Of a DNA stretch of 49,795 nucleotides, positions 31,815 through 40,827 are shown one piece after another. Source of the stretch: Gemmatimonadota bacterium (GTDB taxonomy: Bacteria; Gemmatimonadota; Gemmatimonadetes; Longimicrobiales; Gaopeijiaceae); assembly GCA_007126575.1 (NCBI GenBank), contig SLBA01000158.1:1-49795 (forward strand), given 5' to 3'. A program made the translations under genes and the position numbers. Under the pieces are notes generated by a model. The model ran no database searches. It was not told the DNA's origin and worked only from the letters and a program-made list of their open reading frames with translations. Position 1 is the stretch's first letter. The number at the start of each line of letters is the position of its first letter.

Positions 31815-33154
31815 GCGGTGGCTCCGACGGCCGCCTCCGATCCGGCTCCGACGTGCAGGAGCACCGCATCCTCGATCACGGTGAGCCCCCGATCCAGCTC
31901 CTCGTCGGTGATCACGAGGGGGCTCAGGATCCGGATCACGTTGCCCGAGGGGCCGGACTTGATCACGAGCACCCCGTTCTCGAGACAGGTCAGCGTGACC
32001 GCAGTGGCCAGCTGGGTCGCCGGCCGGTGGGGATCCCCCCCCTCGACCAGCTCCATCGCCATCATCGCGCCGATCCCGCGCACATCTCCCACCACGTCGG
32101 TCCGCTCGGCGAGCGCCTCGAAGCGGGCGCGGATGCGGTCACCCACCTCCATCGCCCGGGTGTTCAGGTCGAGCTCCTCCATCAGACGGATCGTGGCCAG
32201 CGACGAGGCGCAGGCCACCGGGTTGCCCCCGTAGGTGCCCCCGATCGTGCCCGGCCGGGCGGCGTCCATCACCTCGGGGCGCCCGATGACGGCGGCGATC
32301 GGCAGCCCGCCCCCCATCGACTTGGCCCAGGTCGAGAGGTCGGGGATCACCCCGAAGTGCTCGTAGGCGGCCCAGCGGCCGGTGCGGCAGAATCCCGTCT
32401 GCACCTCGTCGAAGATCAGCACGATCCCATGCTCGTCGCAGATCTCGCGAAGCCCCTGCAGGTATCCCGGGGGTGCGGGCACGAAGCCCCCCTCACCCTG
32501 AACGGGCTCGATGATGATGGCGGCCACATCGTCGGCCGAGACCACCGTCTGGAAGGTCTCGCGGAGCCGATTCAGCTCACGGGTCGCGAAGGCCTCGGGC
32601 GTGTGCCCCTCGCCTCGTGCGTAGTGGTTCGGGAAGGGCACCCGGTAGATCTCGGGCGCGAAGGGGCCACACCCCATCTTGTAGGTCACCTTCGAGGTGA
32701 GCGACATCCCCAGGAGCGTCCGACCGTGAAAGGCCTCGGAGAAGCAGATCACTGCGGGGCGTCCGGTGGCCTGGCGCGCGATCTTGACCGCGTTCTCGAC
32801 CGCCTCGGCGCCCGAGTTGACCAGGAGCACCTTCGTCCCCTCGCCCCCCTCGCGGTGATGCGGAAAGAGGGTGGCGAGCTTCTCGGCCAGCTCCACGTAG
32901 GGCTCGTAGGTCGCCACGTGGAAGCAGGCGTGCAGGAGCTCCCCGGCCTGCGTGCGGATGGCATCGACCACGGCCTCCTGGCAGTGGCCCGCGTTCATCA
33001 CCCCGATTCCGCCGGCGAAGTCCAGGAGCTCGTTTCCGTCGGCGTCGGTGATGACGGCTCCGCGTCCTTTGACCGCGGTGGCCGTGGTGACGCGGGGAAC
33101 CCCGCGGGGGACGACCGCCTCGCGCCGTGCGAGCAGCTTTTCGTTTTCCGTCAT
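31811..33154 (-). CDS. gabT: 4-aminobutyrate-type aminotransferase (class III)
   Basis: 447 residues. Class III PLP aminotransferase: NSGAEAVENAVKIAR, FHGRTLLGMSLT, EPVQGEGGFVPAPPGYL, FDEVQTGFCRTG and the Lys-bearing TWAKSMGGGLPIAAVIGR. It resembles GABA and 5-aminovalerate transaminases. The start at 33154 (MTENEK) is preferred to an in-frame TTG at 33181. It is followed by the nitrilase (4-base overlap) and preceded, after 228 bases with an intrinsic terminator, by the SSADH-like gene. Together they convert an omega-amino acid to a semialdehyde and then a dicarboxylate. Confidence 0.88.
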   Translation of the reverse strand: MTENEKLLARREAVVPRGVPRVTTATAVKGRGAVITDADGNELLDFAGGIGVMNAGHCQEAVVDAIRTQAGELLHACFHVATYEPYVELAEKLATLFPHHREGGEGTKVLLVNSGAEAVENAVKIARQATGRPAVICFSEAFHGRTLLGMSLTSKVTYKMGCGPFAPEIYRVPFPNHYARGEGHTPEAFATRELNRLRETFQTVVSADDVAAIIIEPVQGEGGFVPAPPGYLQGLREICDEHGIVLIFDEVQTGFCRTGRWAAYEHFGVIPDLSTWAKSMGGGLPIAAVIGRPEVMDAARPGTIGGTYGGNPVACASSLATIRLMEELDLNTRAMEVGDRIRARFEALAERTDVVGDVRGIGAMMAMELVEGGDPHRPATQLATAVTLTCLENGVLVIKSGPSGNVIRILSPLVITDEELDRGLTVIEDAVLLHVGAGSEAAVGATA

Positions 33155-33306
33155 GAGCCTGTTCGGATTCTGGGGTCGCAATGCGACCGGGTGAAGGATT
33201 CCGGAGCGGGACCCCGCCCCGCGACAGATACGCCCGACCGCCCGGACAGGATTCGCCCGCGAGGCCGCGCCATTTCGCCATGATCGGCGGGCTGGCCGGG
33301 GTCCCG

Positions 33307-33347
33307 TTGAACAATAACCGGCGGCCTTCCCGAGAGCCAGCCGCCGG
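33307..33347 (-). terminator. Intrinsic terminator after the semialdehyde dehydrogenase gene
   Basis: CCGGCGGC (33318-33325) and GCCGCCGG (33340-33347) form an 8-bp perfect stem with a 14-base loop; on the minus strand it is followed by the T-rich tail TTATTGTTCAA (33317-33307). It lies 36 bases after the dehydrogenase stop. It implies a separate transcript for the transaminase onwards, at least in part. Confidence 0.65.
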
Positions 33348-33382
33348 AGAGCGGCGCCGGCTTCAGAACGCCCTCGAGCGCC

Positions 33383-34756
33383 TCACTCGACCCAGACCGT
33401 CTTGATGTTCACGAACTCGCGGATCCCGTGGGCCGAGAGCTCCCGTCCGTACCCGCTCTCCTTGACGCCCCCGAAAGGCAGACGCGGATCGGATCGCACC
33501 ATCCCGTTCACGAAGCAGGCGCCGGCATCGAGCTCGTCGCGGGCGATCCGCTCGCCCCGCTCCCGGTCGCCGGTGAAGACCGCCGCCCCCAGCCCGAAGA
33601 CCGAATCGTTGGCCACCCGGATCGCCTCGGCCTCGTCGGCCACCCCGATGATCGAGGCGACGGGTCCGAAGAGCTCCTCGTCCCAGGCGGGCATTCCCGG
33701 CCGCACATCCGCCAGGACCGTGGCCGGATAAAAGGCCCCCGGCCCCTCGGGCGGCTCCCCGCCGAGCAGGAGCGTGGCCCCGGCCTCGACGCTCTTTCGG
33801 ACCTGCTCGTGCAGCTCGTCTCGCAGGTCCATCCGGGCCTGGGGACCCAGGGTGGTCCGCTCGTCCATGGGATCGCCCATGACGACCTGTCGCATCTGCT
33901 CGACCATCCGGTCGCGGAACTCGTCGACGAGTGGCTCCACGACCAGGAAGCGCTTGGCCGCGATGCAGCTCTGCCCCCCGTTCAGCATTCGGCTCTTCAC
34001 GCAGGTCGCCACCGCCCGGTCGAGATCCGCGTCCTCGAGGATCAGGTAGGCATCGCTCCCTCCGAGCTCGAGCACGGTCTTCTTGATCTGCGCTCCCGCC
34101 TGGCTTGCGACCGCCCGCCCGGCCCGGACGCTCCCCGTGAGCGTCACGGCGCGCACGAGCGGGTGCTCGATGATCGCGCTCGTCTGGTCGAGATCCACGA
34201 GCACCGACCGGAAGAGGGCGGCAGGAAAGCCGGCCTGGTGAAACACCTCTTCGATCGCGAGCGCGCAGCGGGGCACGTTCGGGGCGTGCTTCAGGATCCC
34301 CGCGTTGCCCGCCATCAGGGTCGGCGCCGCAAAGCGGAAGACCTGCCAGAAGGGGAAGTTCCAGGGCATGATCGCCAGGACGACCCCGATCGGGCGGTAG
34401 GCCACGTACGTGGTGGCCTCGGCGTCGGGTGTCGCCACCGGCTCGGGGGCGAGCTGTCCCTCGGCGTGCTCCGCATAGTACTCGCAGACCCACGCGCACT
34501 TCTCGACCTCGCCGCGGGCCTCGCCGATCGGCTTGCCCATCTCGCGCGTCATGAGCACCGCAAACTCCTCGGCTCGCTCCCTGAGGATCGCGGCCGCCTG
34601 CCGCATCCGCTCCGCGCGGTGGGCGAAGTCGGTCGTTCGCCACGCCCTCTGGGCCTCGTGGGCGTCTCCGAGGATCGTCTTCACCTCGGCCTCATCCATC
34701 TCCGGGTGCTCCCAGAGGGTATCGCCCGTGGCGGGATTGATGGCGGTCCAACTCAT
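33383..34756 (-). CDS. gabD: NAD(P)-dependent semialdehyde dehydrogenase (SSADH-like)
   Basis: 457 residues of the aldehyde dehydrogenase superfamily, succinate-semialdehyde-like subgroup: WNFPFWQVFR, TGSVRAGRAVA, catalytic Glu in LELGGSDAY, catalytic Cys in NGGQSCIAAKR, and the ending PFGGVKESGYGREL. AAGGAG sits 7 bases before the ATG at 34756. With the transaminase it would oxidise succinate or glutarate semialdehyde to the dicarboxylate. The intrinsic terminator at 33307-33347 separates its transcript from the downstream transaminase, so the two may be tuned independently. Confidence 0.88.
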   Translation of the reverse strand: MSWTAINPATGDTLWEHPEMDEAEVKTILGDAHEAQRAWRTTDFAHRAERMRQAAAILRERAEEFAVLMTREMGKPIGEARGEVEKCAWVCEYYAEHAEGQLAPEPVATPDAEATTYVAYRPIGVVLAIMPWNFPFWQVFRFAAPTLMAGNAGILKHAPNVPRCALAIEEVFHQAGFPAALFRSVLVDLDQTSAIIEHPLVRAVTLTGSVRAGRAVASQAGAQIKKTVLELGGSDAYLILEDADLDRAVATCVKSRMLNGGQSCIAAKRFLVVEPLVDEFRDRMVEQMRQVVMGDPMDERTTLGPQARMDLRDELHEQVRKSVEAGATLLLGGEPPEGPGAFYPATVLADVRPGMPAWDEELFGPVASIIGVADEAEAIRVANDSVFGLGAAVFTGDRERGERIARDELDAGACFVNGMVRSDPRLPFGGVKESGYGRELSAHGIREFVNIKTVWVE

Positions 34757-34820
34757 GTATCGGCTCCTTGGCCGGAAGTGCGATTCGGTTGTGAAGAGCG
34801 GCCCGATCCTGTCGATGCGG

Positions 34821-36452
34821 TCACCCCTGACAGGGCGCGTTCGGATCGGGGATCGGCCCGTCGATCTCGGGGGGAGTCGGGTGGTTCGCGACCCGCAGGG
34901 TGATCTCGGCCGCGAATTCGGCCACCCTCGCCACCTTCTCGTACTCGATCAGGTCCGGAGTGTCCGACGGCAGGTGGTAGTCGTCGTGGAGCCCCGACCC
35001 GATCTTCACCACGGGGATCCCCCAGCGGGCGAAGTTCCAGTGGTCGGAACGGCAGTAGAGCTGCTCCGGATGATCGGGGTCATCGTACTCGTAGTCGAGC
35101 ACGAAGGGGGTGGACAGGGCCGCATTGACCTCCTCGACCCACTCGCCGTACTCGCTCGAGAGCCGACGCGAGCCCACCAGGAAGATCGAGTCCGGATGAT
35201 TCCGGCCCACCATGTCCATGTTGATGTGGCCGATCATCCGATCCCGGTCCACCGTGGGATTGTCGGTGAAGTACTCGGAGCCCAGCAGCCCCGACTCCTC
35301 GGCGGCGTGCCAGATGAACAGGACCGAGCGGGCGGGCCGCTCCGCCTCATCCAGATGCGCCAGGTACTCGGCCACCTCGAGGATCGCCGCGGTACCCGAC
35401 GCATTGTCGTCGGCCCCGTTGTAGATCGAGTCCCCGTCGACGGGCGTCCCGACCCCCATGTGGTCGTAGTGCGCGCCGAGCGTCATGAACTCGTCGGTGA
35501 GCTCCGGATCCGCGCCCGGATAGATCGCCACCACGTTGCGCCCCTCGTAGGGCTGGACCTGCGAGTCCAGGGTGTAGGAGAGGGTCCCGAGACCCGACGT
35601 ACGCGGCTCGCGCGCCTCGTCGGCCGAGGAGGCGAGAAGGGCCTCCATCGCCTCGGGCGACATCAGAAAGAAGGGGGGCGAATCGCCCGGCTCCTCTCCC
35701 CCCTGCAGCGAGACGGCTCCCTTCATCGAGATGTCGAGCGCGTAGTTCCAGAAGTCCTCGAGATCTCCCTCGGCCACCAGGATCACCGCCGCCGCGGGGC
35801 TCTGCGGCCCGAAGAGCACCGCCAGCTCCATGCGCGGCGGGATCGTGACGCCCGGCTCGCCCTCGACGTCGGCCGGCGGGTCCATCCGCACGATCACCGC
35901 GGCACCACTGACCTGCTGCATGCTCAGCGCGCCCTCGGGGACCGTCGGGTCGAAGAGGTGTCCGCCGAAGACGAGGGGGGCCTCGCCCGAGGCGCGCATG
36001 GTCGCCGGCAGCCCCGCAAGCCCGGAGACGAAGAGCAGGTCCTCGTCGCTCAGAGGCGTCGCCGAACCGTTCTCTTCCGCCGTGATCGACAGATCGACAC
36101 GGGTGATCCGCCGCTCGAGGGGAACCCCCTGGAAGTAGGTGCCGTCATCGCCTCCGGGCAGAAGCCCCAGCCGCTCCGCCTCTCCGGCCAGGTAGTCCCC
36201 CGCCATCTCCTTTTCGGGGCTTCCCGTCTCGCGGCCTCGCATCGAGTCGTGTGCAAGGAGGCCGATCCGGTGCCGCAGGTCGTCGGGCGTGATCCCCGGC
36301 TCGGTGGCGCCCGCCTGCGGACTGGGTGCGGGTACGGCGGCCGGCGGTGGAGCCTCGGCCGGTGGGCCCGGCGAAGCGCAGGAGGCGATGGCCAGCGTCG
36401 CGAGGACGCCGAACGAGAAGGAGAGGCGACGAGCGGGGGAGCGATCGAGCAT
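34821..36452 (-). CDS. M28-family zinc aminopeptidase lipoprotein
   Basis: 543 residues. The signal peptide ends in a lipobox IASC (Cys25), followed by a Pro/Ala-rich linker. The M28 co-catalytic zinc ligands are visible: LGAHYDHMG, NGADDNASGTAA, WHAAEESGLLGS, NMDMVGR and DDYHLPSD. Between about 120 and 290 is a PA-like insert, as in many extracellular M28 peptidases. It would cleave peptides at the cell envelope. It lies 45 bases downstream of the SulP gene on the same strand. Confidence 0.88.
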   Translation of the reverse strand: MLDRSPARRLSFSFGVLATLAIASCASPGPPAEAPPPAAVPAPSPQAGATEPGITPDDLRHRIGLLAHDSMRGRETGSPEKEMAGDYLAGEAERLGLLPGGDDGTYFQGVPLERRITRVDLSITAEENGSATPLSDEDLLFVSGLAGLPATMRASGEAPLVFGGHLFDPTVPEGALSMQQVSGAAVIVRMDPPADVEGEPGVTIPPRMELAVLFGPQSPAAAVILVAEGDLEDFWNYALDISMKGAVSLQGGEEPGDSPPFFLMSPEAMEALLASSADEAREPRTSGLGTLSYTLDSQVQPYEGRNVVAIYPGADPELTDEFMTLGAHYDHMGVGTPVDGDSIYNGADDNASGTAAILEVAEYLAHLDEAERPARSVLFIWHAAEESGLLGSEYFTDNPTVDRDRMIGHINMDMVGRNHPDSIFLVGSRRLSSEYGEWVEEVNAALSTPFVLDYEYDDPDHPEQLYCRSDHWNFARWGIPVVKIGSGLHDDYHLPSDTPDLIEYEKVARVAEFAAEITLRVANHPTPPEIDGPIPDPNAPCQG

Positions 36453-36497
36453 GACACCATCCGGGGTGGGTTGGACCGAAAGAGACGACGTGCCTCC

Positions 36498-38189
36498 CTA
36501 CCCCGGGACCGGAGCCCGGATCCGGTCCGCCTCGTCGACGGCGTCGCACACCTCGTGGAAGAACCGATCGGGGCCGATCCGTTGATCGAGTCCGGCGCGG
36601 CGCAGGCGATCCATCACCGGCCCCTTCACTCCCGCGAAGTACACCGCGATCCCCATCCTCGCCAGGTACCCCAGGAGCTCCTCGAGGTGATGGAGCCCCG
36701 TCGAGTCGACCCCGTTGACCGCATGGAAGTCGAAGACGAAGGTGTGCGGGGCCGGATCGGCCTCCACGAGCCCCCGCACCTGATCGCGCAGGAACTCCAC
36801 GTTGGCGAAGCAGAGCGCGGAGTCGAGCCGGTAGATGGTGACGCCCTCGGGGGCTTCCGCCTCCGGATGACGGGCCAGGTTCCGGTAGGTTTCGGTGCCG
36901 GGCAGCCGCCCCAGGACGGCGGCGTGCGGGCGCGAGGTCTCGTAGACGAGGGCCCCCAGCGAGACGAGGACCCCCACGAGGATCCCCTCCTCGATCCCCA
37001 GCCCCAGGGTGGCGGCGAAGGTGATCGCCATCATCCAGAAGTCCTGGCGATCGACCCGCCACAGGTGCACGGCCTCGCGCCAGTTCACCAGGTTCGCCAC
37101 CGCCACCATGACGATGGCGGCGAGCACCGCGGTGGGCAGGGTCCGGAAGAGCCCCGTCAGGAAGAGGAGGGTCAGCCCGATGATCGCGGCGCTCACGAGG
37201 GTGGCGACGGTGGTCCGGGCCCCGGCCTGATCGTTGACCGCGGTGCGCGAGAAGCCCCCGGTAGTCGGGAAGGCGCGGAATAAGGCGCCCACCAGGTTTG
37301 CGGCACCGAGCGCCACGAGCTCCCGGTTCGGGTCGACCTCGTGGCGGTTCTTGGTGGCGTAGACCTTGGCCACGGCGATCGACTCCATGAAGCCGACCAG
37401 GGCGATCGTGAGCGCCACCGGCATGAGCGCCCAGACGCTCGCCGGATCCAGTGGCGGAAGAACGGGTGCGGGGAGGCCTCCCGGAACCACTCCGACCACG
37501 CGGAGCCCGGCCCCCTCGAGCCCCAGGAGCCAGACGGCGGCGGTGAAGAGCGCCACTACCGTCAGTGCGGCCGGAAAGGTCGGGCGCCAACGCTTCAGCC
37601 CGACCAGGAGCCCGATCGCCACGATCCCCATCGCGAGCGTCAGCCCGTGAATCGCGCCCACCTGGCCCCAGAGCGCGCCCAGGATCTCGTGGACGTGATT
37701 CGAGTTGGGCAGGTCGACGCCGAAGAGGTGCCGCAGCTGGCTCGCCCCGATGATCAGGGCGGCGGCAGTCGTGAACCCCGCCAGCACCGGGTGCGAGAGG
37801 AAGTTGGTGAGAAAGCCGAACCTCAGGAGCCCCATCGAGAGCTGGATCACCCCGACCATCAGCGCCAGGAGGAGGGCCAGGGCGATGTACCGATCCGGAT
37901 CCCCTCCCGCCAGCGGCCCCACACCCGCCGCGACGAGAAGGGACACCATCGCCACCGGGCCCACCGCGAGCTGCCGCGAGGTCCCCATCAGCGCATAGAC
38001 CACGAGGGGCACGAGCGAGGCGTAGAGCCCGTAGATCGGGGGCATCCCGGCGATCAGGGCGTACGCCATTCCCTGCGGAATGAGCATGACCCCCACGGTG
38101 AGGCCGGCCGAAAGGTCGGAGCCCAGCTGCTCCCGATCGTACCCCTCGAGCTGACGCCCGAGGGGCAGTCGGGCCAGAAGTCGGGTCAT
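36498..38189 (-). CDS. SulP-family anion transporter with STAS domain
   Basis: 563 residues. About 11-12 membrane segments (first near GLTVGVMLIPQGMAYALIAG), the GGFSRTAVNDQAGARTT segment, and a C-terminal STAS domain (about 440-555; VFDFHAVNGVDSTGLHHLEE). SulP proteins move sulfate, bicarbonate or other oxyanions. Its start overlaps the CstB-like stop by ATGA, so here it most likely handles sulfate, sulfite or thiosulfate made by the sulfur enzymes. Confidence 0.9.
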   Translation of the reverse strand: MTRLLARLPLGRQLEGYDREQLGSDLSAGLTVGVMLIPQGMAYALIAGMPPIYGLYASLVPLVVYALMGTSRQLAVGPVAMVSLLVAAGVGPLAGGDPDRYIALALLLALMVGVIQLSMGLLRFGFLTNFLSHPVLAGFTTAAALIIGASQLRHLFGVDLPNSNHVHEILGALWGQVGAIHGLTLAMGIVAIGLLVGLKRWRPTFPAALTVVALFTAAVWLLGLEGAGLRVVGVVPGGLPAPVLPPLDPASVWALMPVALTIALVGFMESIAVAKVYATKNRHEVDPNRELVALGAANLVGALFRAFPTTGGFSRTAVNDQAGARTTVATLVSAAIIGLTLLFLTGLFRTLPTAVLAAIVMVAVANLVNWREAVHLWRVDRQDFWMMAITFAATLGLGIEEGILVGVLVSLGALVYETSRPHAAVLGRLPGTETYRNLARHPEAEAPEGVTIYRLDSALCFANVEFLRDQVRGLVEADPAPHTFVFDFHAVNGVDSTGLHHLEELLGYLARMGIAVYFAGVKGPVMDRLRRAGLDQRIGPDRFFHEVCDAVDEADRIRAPVPG

Positions 38190-39646
38190 GAGGCCTGGTG
38201 CACCGGCTCCTCGGTCACGACCTCACCGTGCTCCCGCCAGCTCGCGAACTCCCCGTCGATGAAGGTCACGTCGAAGCCTTCCCGGGCGAGGTACGAGGCG
38301 GCGGCCGCCGACCGACCGCCACTGACGCAGTGAACCAGCAGGTGCCGGCCCTCGGGAATCCGTTCCCGGGCGAGCGAGGGGAGCCGGGTGTACGAGGCGC
38401 TGATCGCACCCGGGATGTGCCCCGAGGCGAACTCGGCCGCGAAGCGGACATCGACGACCTCCACGTCCTCTCTGCCCTGGAGTTCGGCGACCCGCGCGAA
38501 ATCCGCCTGCGGAATCGTCTCCGACACCCCACCCCGGTCGAAGTACCGGGTCAGGGTCTCGGGAGTGACGAAGCCCACGATCCGGTCGTATCCGATGCGG
38601 ACCAGGTCTCGGACCGCCTCGTCGACCGCGGCCTCCTCGATCACCAGGAGGATCGGGAGGGTCTCGTCTTCGACCAGCGATCCCACCGCCATGTTGAAGC
38701 TCTTGTTGAGCGGCGCGTAAATGGCATCCGGCAGGTGCCGGGCCATGAAGGCGGAGCGGTCGAGACGGGTGTCGACCACGAGCGTCTCGCCCTTCTCGAC
38801 CGTGCGCTCGAGCTCGGCCACCGTGTACTTGCGCGGCTGGGGGAGGTCCCCCAGCAGGGGGACGCCCCGGTTGTTCTCGCGCTTCATGCGGGCAAAATAG
38901 GTCTGCGGCTCGGGCTGCCCTGCGAGGATGGCCTCGACGAAGGACTCCTCGCCCATGGCCGCGACGCTGAGCGAGGCGTTGTACAGGCGCTCGTAGCCCA
39001 CCGTGGTCTGGGGCACCGCGCCGAGCGCCTTGCCACAGGTGGAGCCGGCCCCGTGCGCGGGCCAGACCTGCACATAGTCCTCGAGCTCGGTGAAACGCGG
39101 GAGCGACTGGAAGAGCTGGCGGGCCGAGGGCTCCTGCACCCCGTGCATCCCGGCGGCCTGCTCGAGCAGGTCGGGGCGCCCCAGGTCTCCCACGAAGACG
39201 AAGTCACCCGTGGCCACCCCGATCGGCGTCGACGCGCCCCCCCCGCGGTCCACCAGGACGTAGCTCAGGTGCTCCGGGGTGTGGCCCGGCGTGTGCACGG
39301 CCCGCACTTCGATCCCCCCCACCCGGAAGGTGTCTCCATCCTTCAGGAAGCGCGCTTCGTACGTCCCGCCTCTCGCCCAGTCGCTGGCCCAGTCCTCGCC
39401 TCCCTCGTCCGACAGGTAGGTGAGGGTGCCGAAGCGCTCGGCGAACTCCCGGGCGCCCGACAGGAAGTCGGCGTGGATGTGGGTTTCGGCCACCGCGATG
39501 ATGCGCAGCCCCTCGGACTCGGCGGCCTCGACGTAGCGGTCGATGTCGCGCTCGGGATCGATGATCAGGGCCTCACCCGTCTGCTGACAGCCGACGAGGT
39601 AGGCGTACTGGGCGAGCTTCGGGTCGAAAATCTGTCGGAAAAGCAT
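38186..39646 (-). CDS. CstB-like persulfide dioxygenase-rhodanese fusion
   Basis: 486 residues. The N-terminal metallo-beta-lactamase domain of the ETHE1/persulfide-dioxygenase type (THIHADFLSG 55-63, HTPGHTPEH, GDFVFVGDLGRPDLL) is followed by a rhodanese-like domain lacking its Cys (about 275-365) and an active C-terminal rhodanese (Cys440 in HCVSGGRS). This three-part layout is that of CstB, which turns low-molecular-weight persulfide into thiosulfate. It is coupled to the YeeE-like genes upstream and SulP downstream, consistent with sulfide or persulfide detoxification. Confidence 0.88.
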   Translation of the reverse strand: MLFRQIFDPKLAQYAYLVGCQQTGEALIIDPERDIDRYVEAAESEGLRIIAVAETHIHADFLSGAREFAERFGTLTYLSDEGGEDWASDWARGGTYEARFLKDGDTFRVGGIEVRAVHTPGHTPEHLSYVLVDRGGGASTPIGVATGDFVFVGDLGRPDLLEQAAGMHGVQEPSARQLFQSLPRFTELEDYVQVWPAHGAGSTCGKALGAVPQTTVGYERLYNASLSVAAMGEESFVEAILAGQPEPQTYFARMKRENNRGVPLLGDLPQPRKYTVAELERTVEKGETLVVDTRLDRSAFMARHLPDAIYAPLNKSFNMAVGSLVEDETLPILLVIEEAAVDEAVRDLVRIGYDRIVGFVTPETLTRYFDRGGVSETIPQADFARVAELQGREDVEVVDVRFAAEFASGHIPGAISASYTRLPSLARERIPEGRHLLVHCVSGGRSAAAASYLAREGFDVTFIDGEFASWREHGEVVTEEPVHQAS

Positions 39647-39674
39647 GATGGTCCATCCTCGTATTCAGGGTTGA

Positions 39675-40130
39675 TCAGTGCGGAAGTCGGGACCGCAGGA
39701 CCGAGTAGCTCCACGTTCCGAGCAGTGCGGCCAGAAGTCCCACCACGAGTACGCTCACCCCGGCTCCGAGGAGCGCGAAGATCGGTCCCGGGCACGCGCC
39801 CAGGAGTGCCCAGCCCATCCCGAAGATCGTGCCGCCCATCCAGTAGCGTGCCGCCGGGATCCGGCTGTCCCCCCACTCCTTGGGCGACAGCTCGATCGGC
39901 TCGCCCGAGAGCGTCTTGAGGCCCGTGCGCTTCAGGATCTGGATCGAGAGGGTGGCCACGGCCACGGCACTCCCGATGATCCCGTACATGTGGAAGCTCT
40001 GGAAGCGGAACATCTCCTGGATCCGGAACCAGGACACGACCTCGCTCTGCACGAAGATCACGCCCAGGTAGGCTCCCATCAGGACAAAGGCGAGGAGCGC
40101 CGTCCATTCCGTCGTCTTCTCAGTCGTCAT
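39675..40130 (-). CDS. YeeE/YedE-like half transporter (DUF6691 type)
   Basis: 151 residues with about four membrane segments and the conserved GMGWALLGACPGP motif whose Cys is typical of thiosulfate/sulfur-importing YeeE-related proteins. Together with the larger YeeE gene just upstream (16 bases) it forms a split two-part transporter as in PmpA/PmpB systems. It likely moves thiosulfate or another sulfur species across the inner membrane. Confidence 0.85.
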   Translation of the reverse strand: MTTEKTTEWTALLAFVLMGAYLGVIFVQSEVVSWFRIQEMFRFQSFHMYGIIGSAVAVATLSIQILKRTGLKTLSGEPIELSPKEWGDSRIPAARYWMGGTIFGMGWALLGACPGPIFALLGAGVSVLVVGLLAALLGTWSYSVLRSRLPH

Positions 40131-40146
40131 TCGTCATCTCCCCCGG

Positions 40147-40722
40147 TCAGCCGAGAAGGATGGGCAGAAGCCCGAAGGTCACCAGGAGCCCGCCCGCGAA
40201 GAAGCCGAGCACGGCGATCAGCGAGGGGAGCTGCAGGTTCGCGATCCCCGAGATGGCGTGTCCGCTCGTGCACCCTCCGGCCCAGCGGGCTCCGAAGCCG
40301 ACCATGAACCCTCCGATCACGACCACGACGAATCCCGCGGGCGACAGGAGCCGATCCCAGCCGAAGAGCTCCACCGGAACCAACCCCGAGAAGTCCTGGA
40401 TCCCGAGCGCGGCAAGGTCGGCCCGGGTGGCGGCCGAGATCGACTGTCCGGCGTCGGGTACGCCCAGCAGGCTCACCGCCAGAAGGGCCCCGAGCGCGAT
40501 TCCGAACACGAAGGCGAGGTTCCAGAGCCCCGAAGCCTTCCAGTCATAGCGGAGAAACGACGGCTTCCAGGAATCCGGGGCCGGCGACGCGGCGCACATG
40601 TGCCGCAGGCTGGACGAGATCCCGAAGACCTTTCCTCCGACCAGGAGGAGGAGGGGCACGATCAGCCCCAGGAGGGGACCGGCCACGTACCAGGGCCAGG
40701 GAGCGGAGAGCACTTCGAGCAT
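40147..40722 (-). CDS. YeeE/YedE-family sulfur transporter
   Basis: 191 residues with four to five membrane segments and the hallmark GFGARWAGGCTSGHAISG region split here around Cys in AGGCTSGH; further Cys in SLRHMCAAS. The start at 40722 has GGAGGA 8 bases upstream. First gene of the sulfur operon, directly behind the palindromic operator and promoter. It is the partner of the half-size protein that follows. Confidence 0.87.
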   Translation of the reverse strand: MLEVLSAPWPWYVAGPLLGLIVPLLLLVGGKVFGISSSLRHMCAASPAPDSWKPSFLRYDWKASGLWNLAFVFGIALGALLAVSLLGVPDAGQSISAATRADLAALGIQDFSGLVPVELFGWDRLLSPAGFVVVVIGGFMVGFGARWAGGCTSGHAISGIANLQLPSLIAVLGFFAGGLLVTFGLLPILLG

Positions 40723-40763
40723 GTCGGCATTCCTCCATCGACTCGGGGTTCCAGCTTGTTGCT

Positions 40764-40779
40764 ACTTGTAAGTACAAGT
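40764..40779. promoter_or_regulatory. Palindromic operator of the sulfur operon
   Basis: ACTTGTA-AG-TACAAGT, a perfect 7-bp inverted repeat with 2-base spacer, located about 7-22 bases after the predicted transcript start and 42 bases before the first ATG. Sulfur operons of this type are usually controlled by persulfide-sensing repressors (CsoR-like CstR or ArsR-type BigR/SqrR); none is encoded here, so the regulator would act in trans. Confidence 0.6.
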
Positions 40780-40792
40780 GAGCGGGTACACC

Positions 40793-40820
40793 ACGATAAC
40801 ATCTTCCGGCCGGGGGTCAA
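40793..40820 (-). promoter_or_regulatory. Candidate promoter of the sulfur operon
   Basis: On the minus strand TTGACC (40820-40815), 16-base spacer, TATCGT (40798-40793). It lies just after the stop of the matrixin-like gene and just upstream of the operator, a typical repressible layout. Confidence 0.5.
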
Positions 40821-40827
40821 GGGGATC

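Noticed and set aside
33155-33181. Nine-codon N-terminal extension of the transaminase from a TTG
   Set aside because: The ATG at 33154 matches the expected N-terminus; the TTG has no ribosome binding site.
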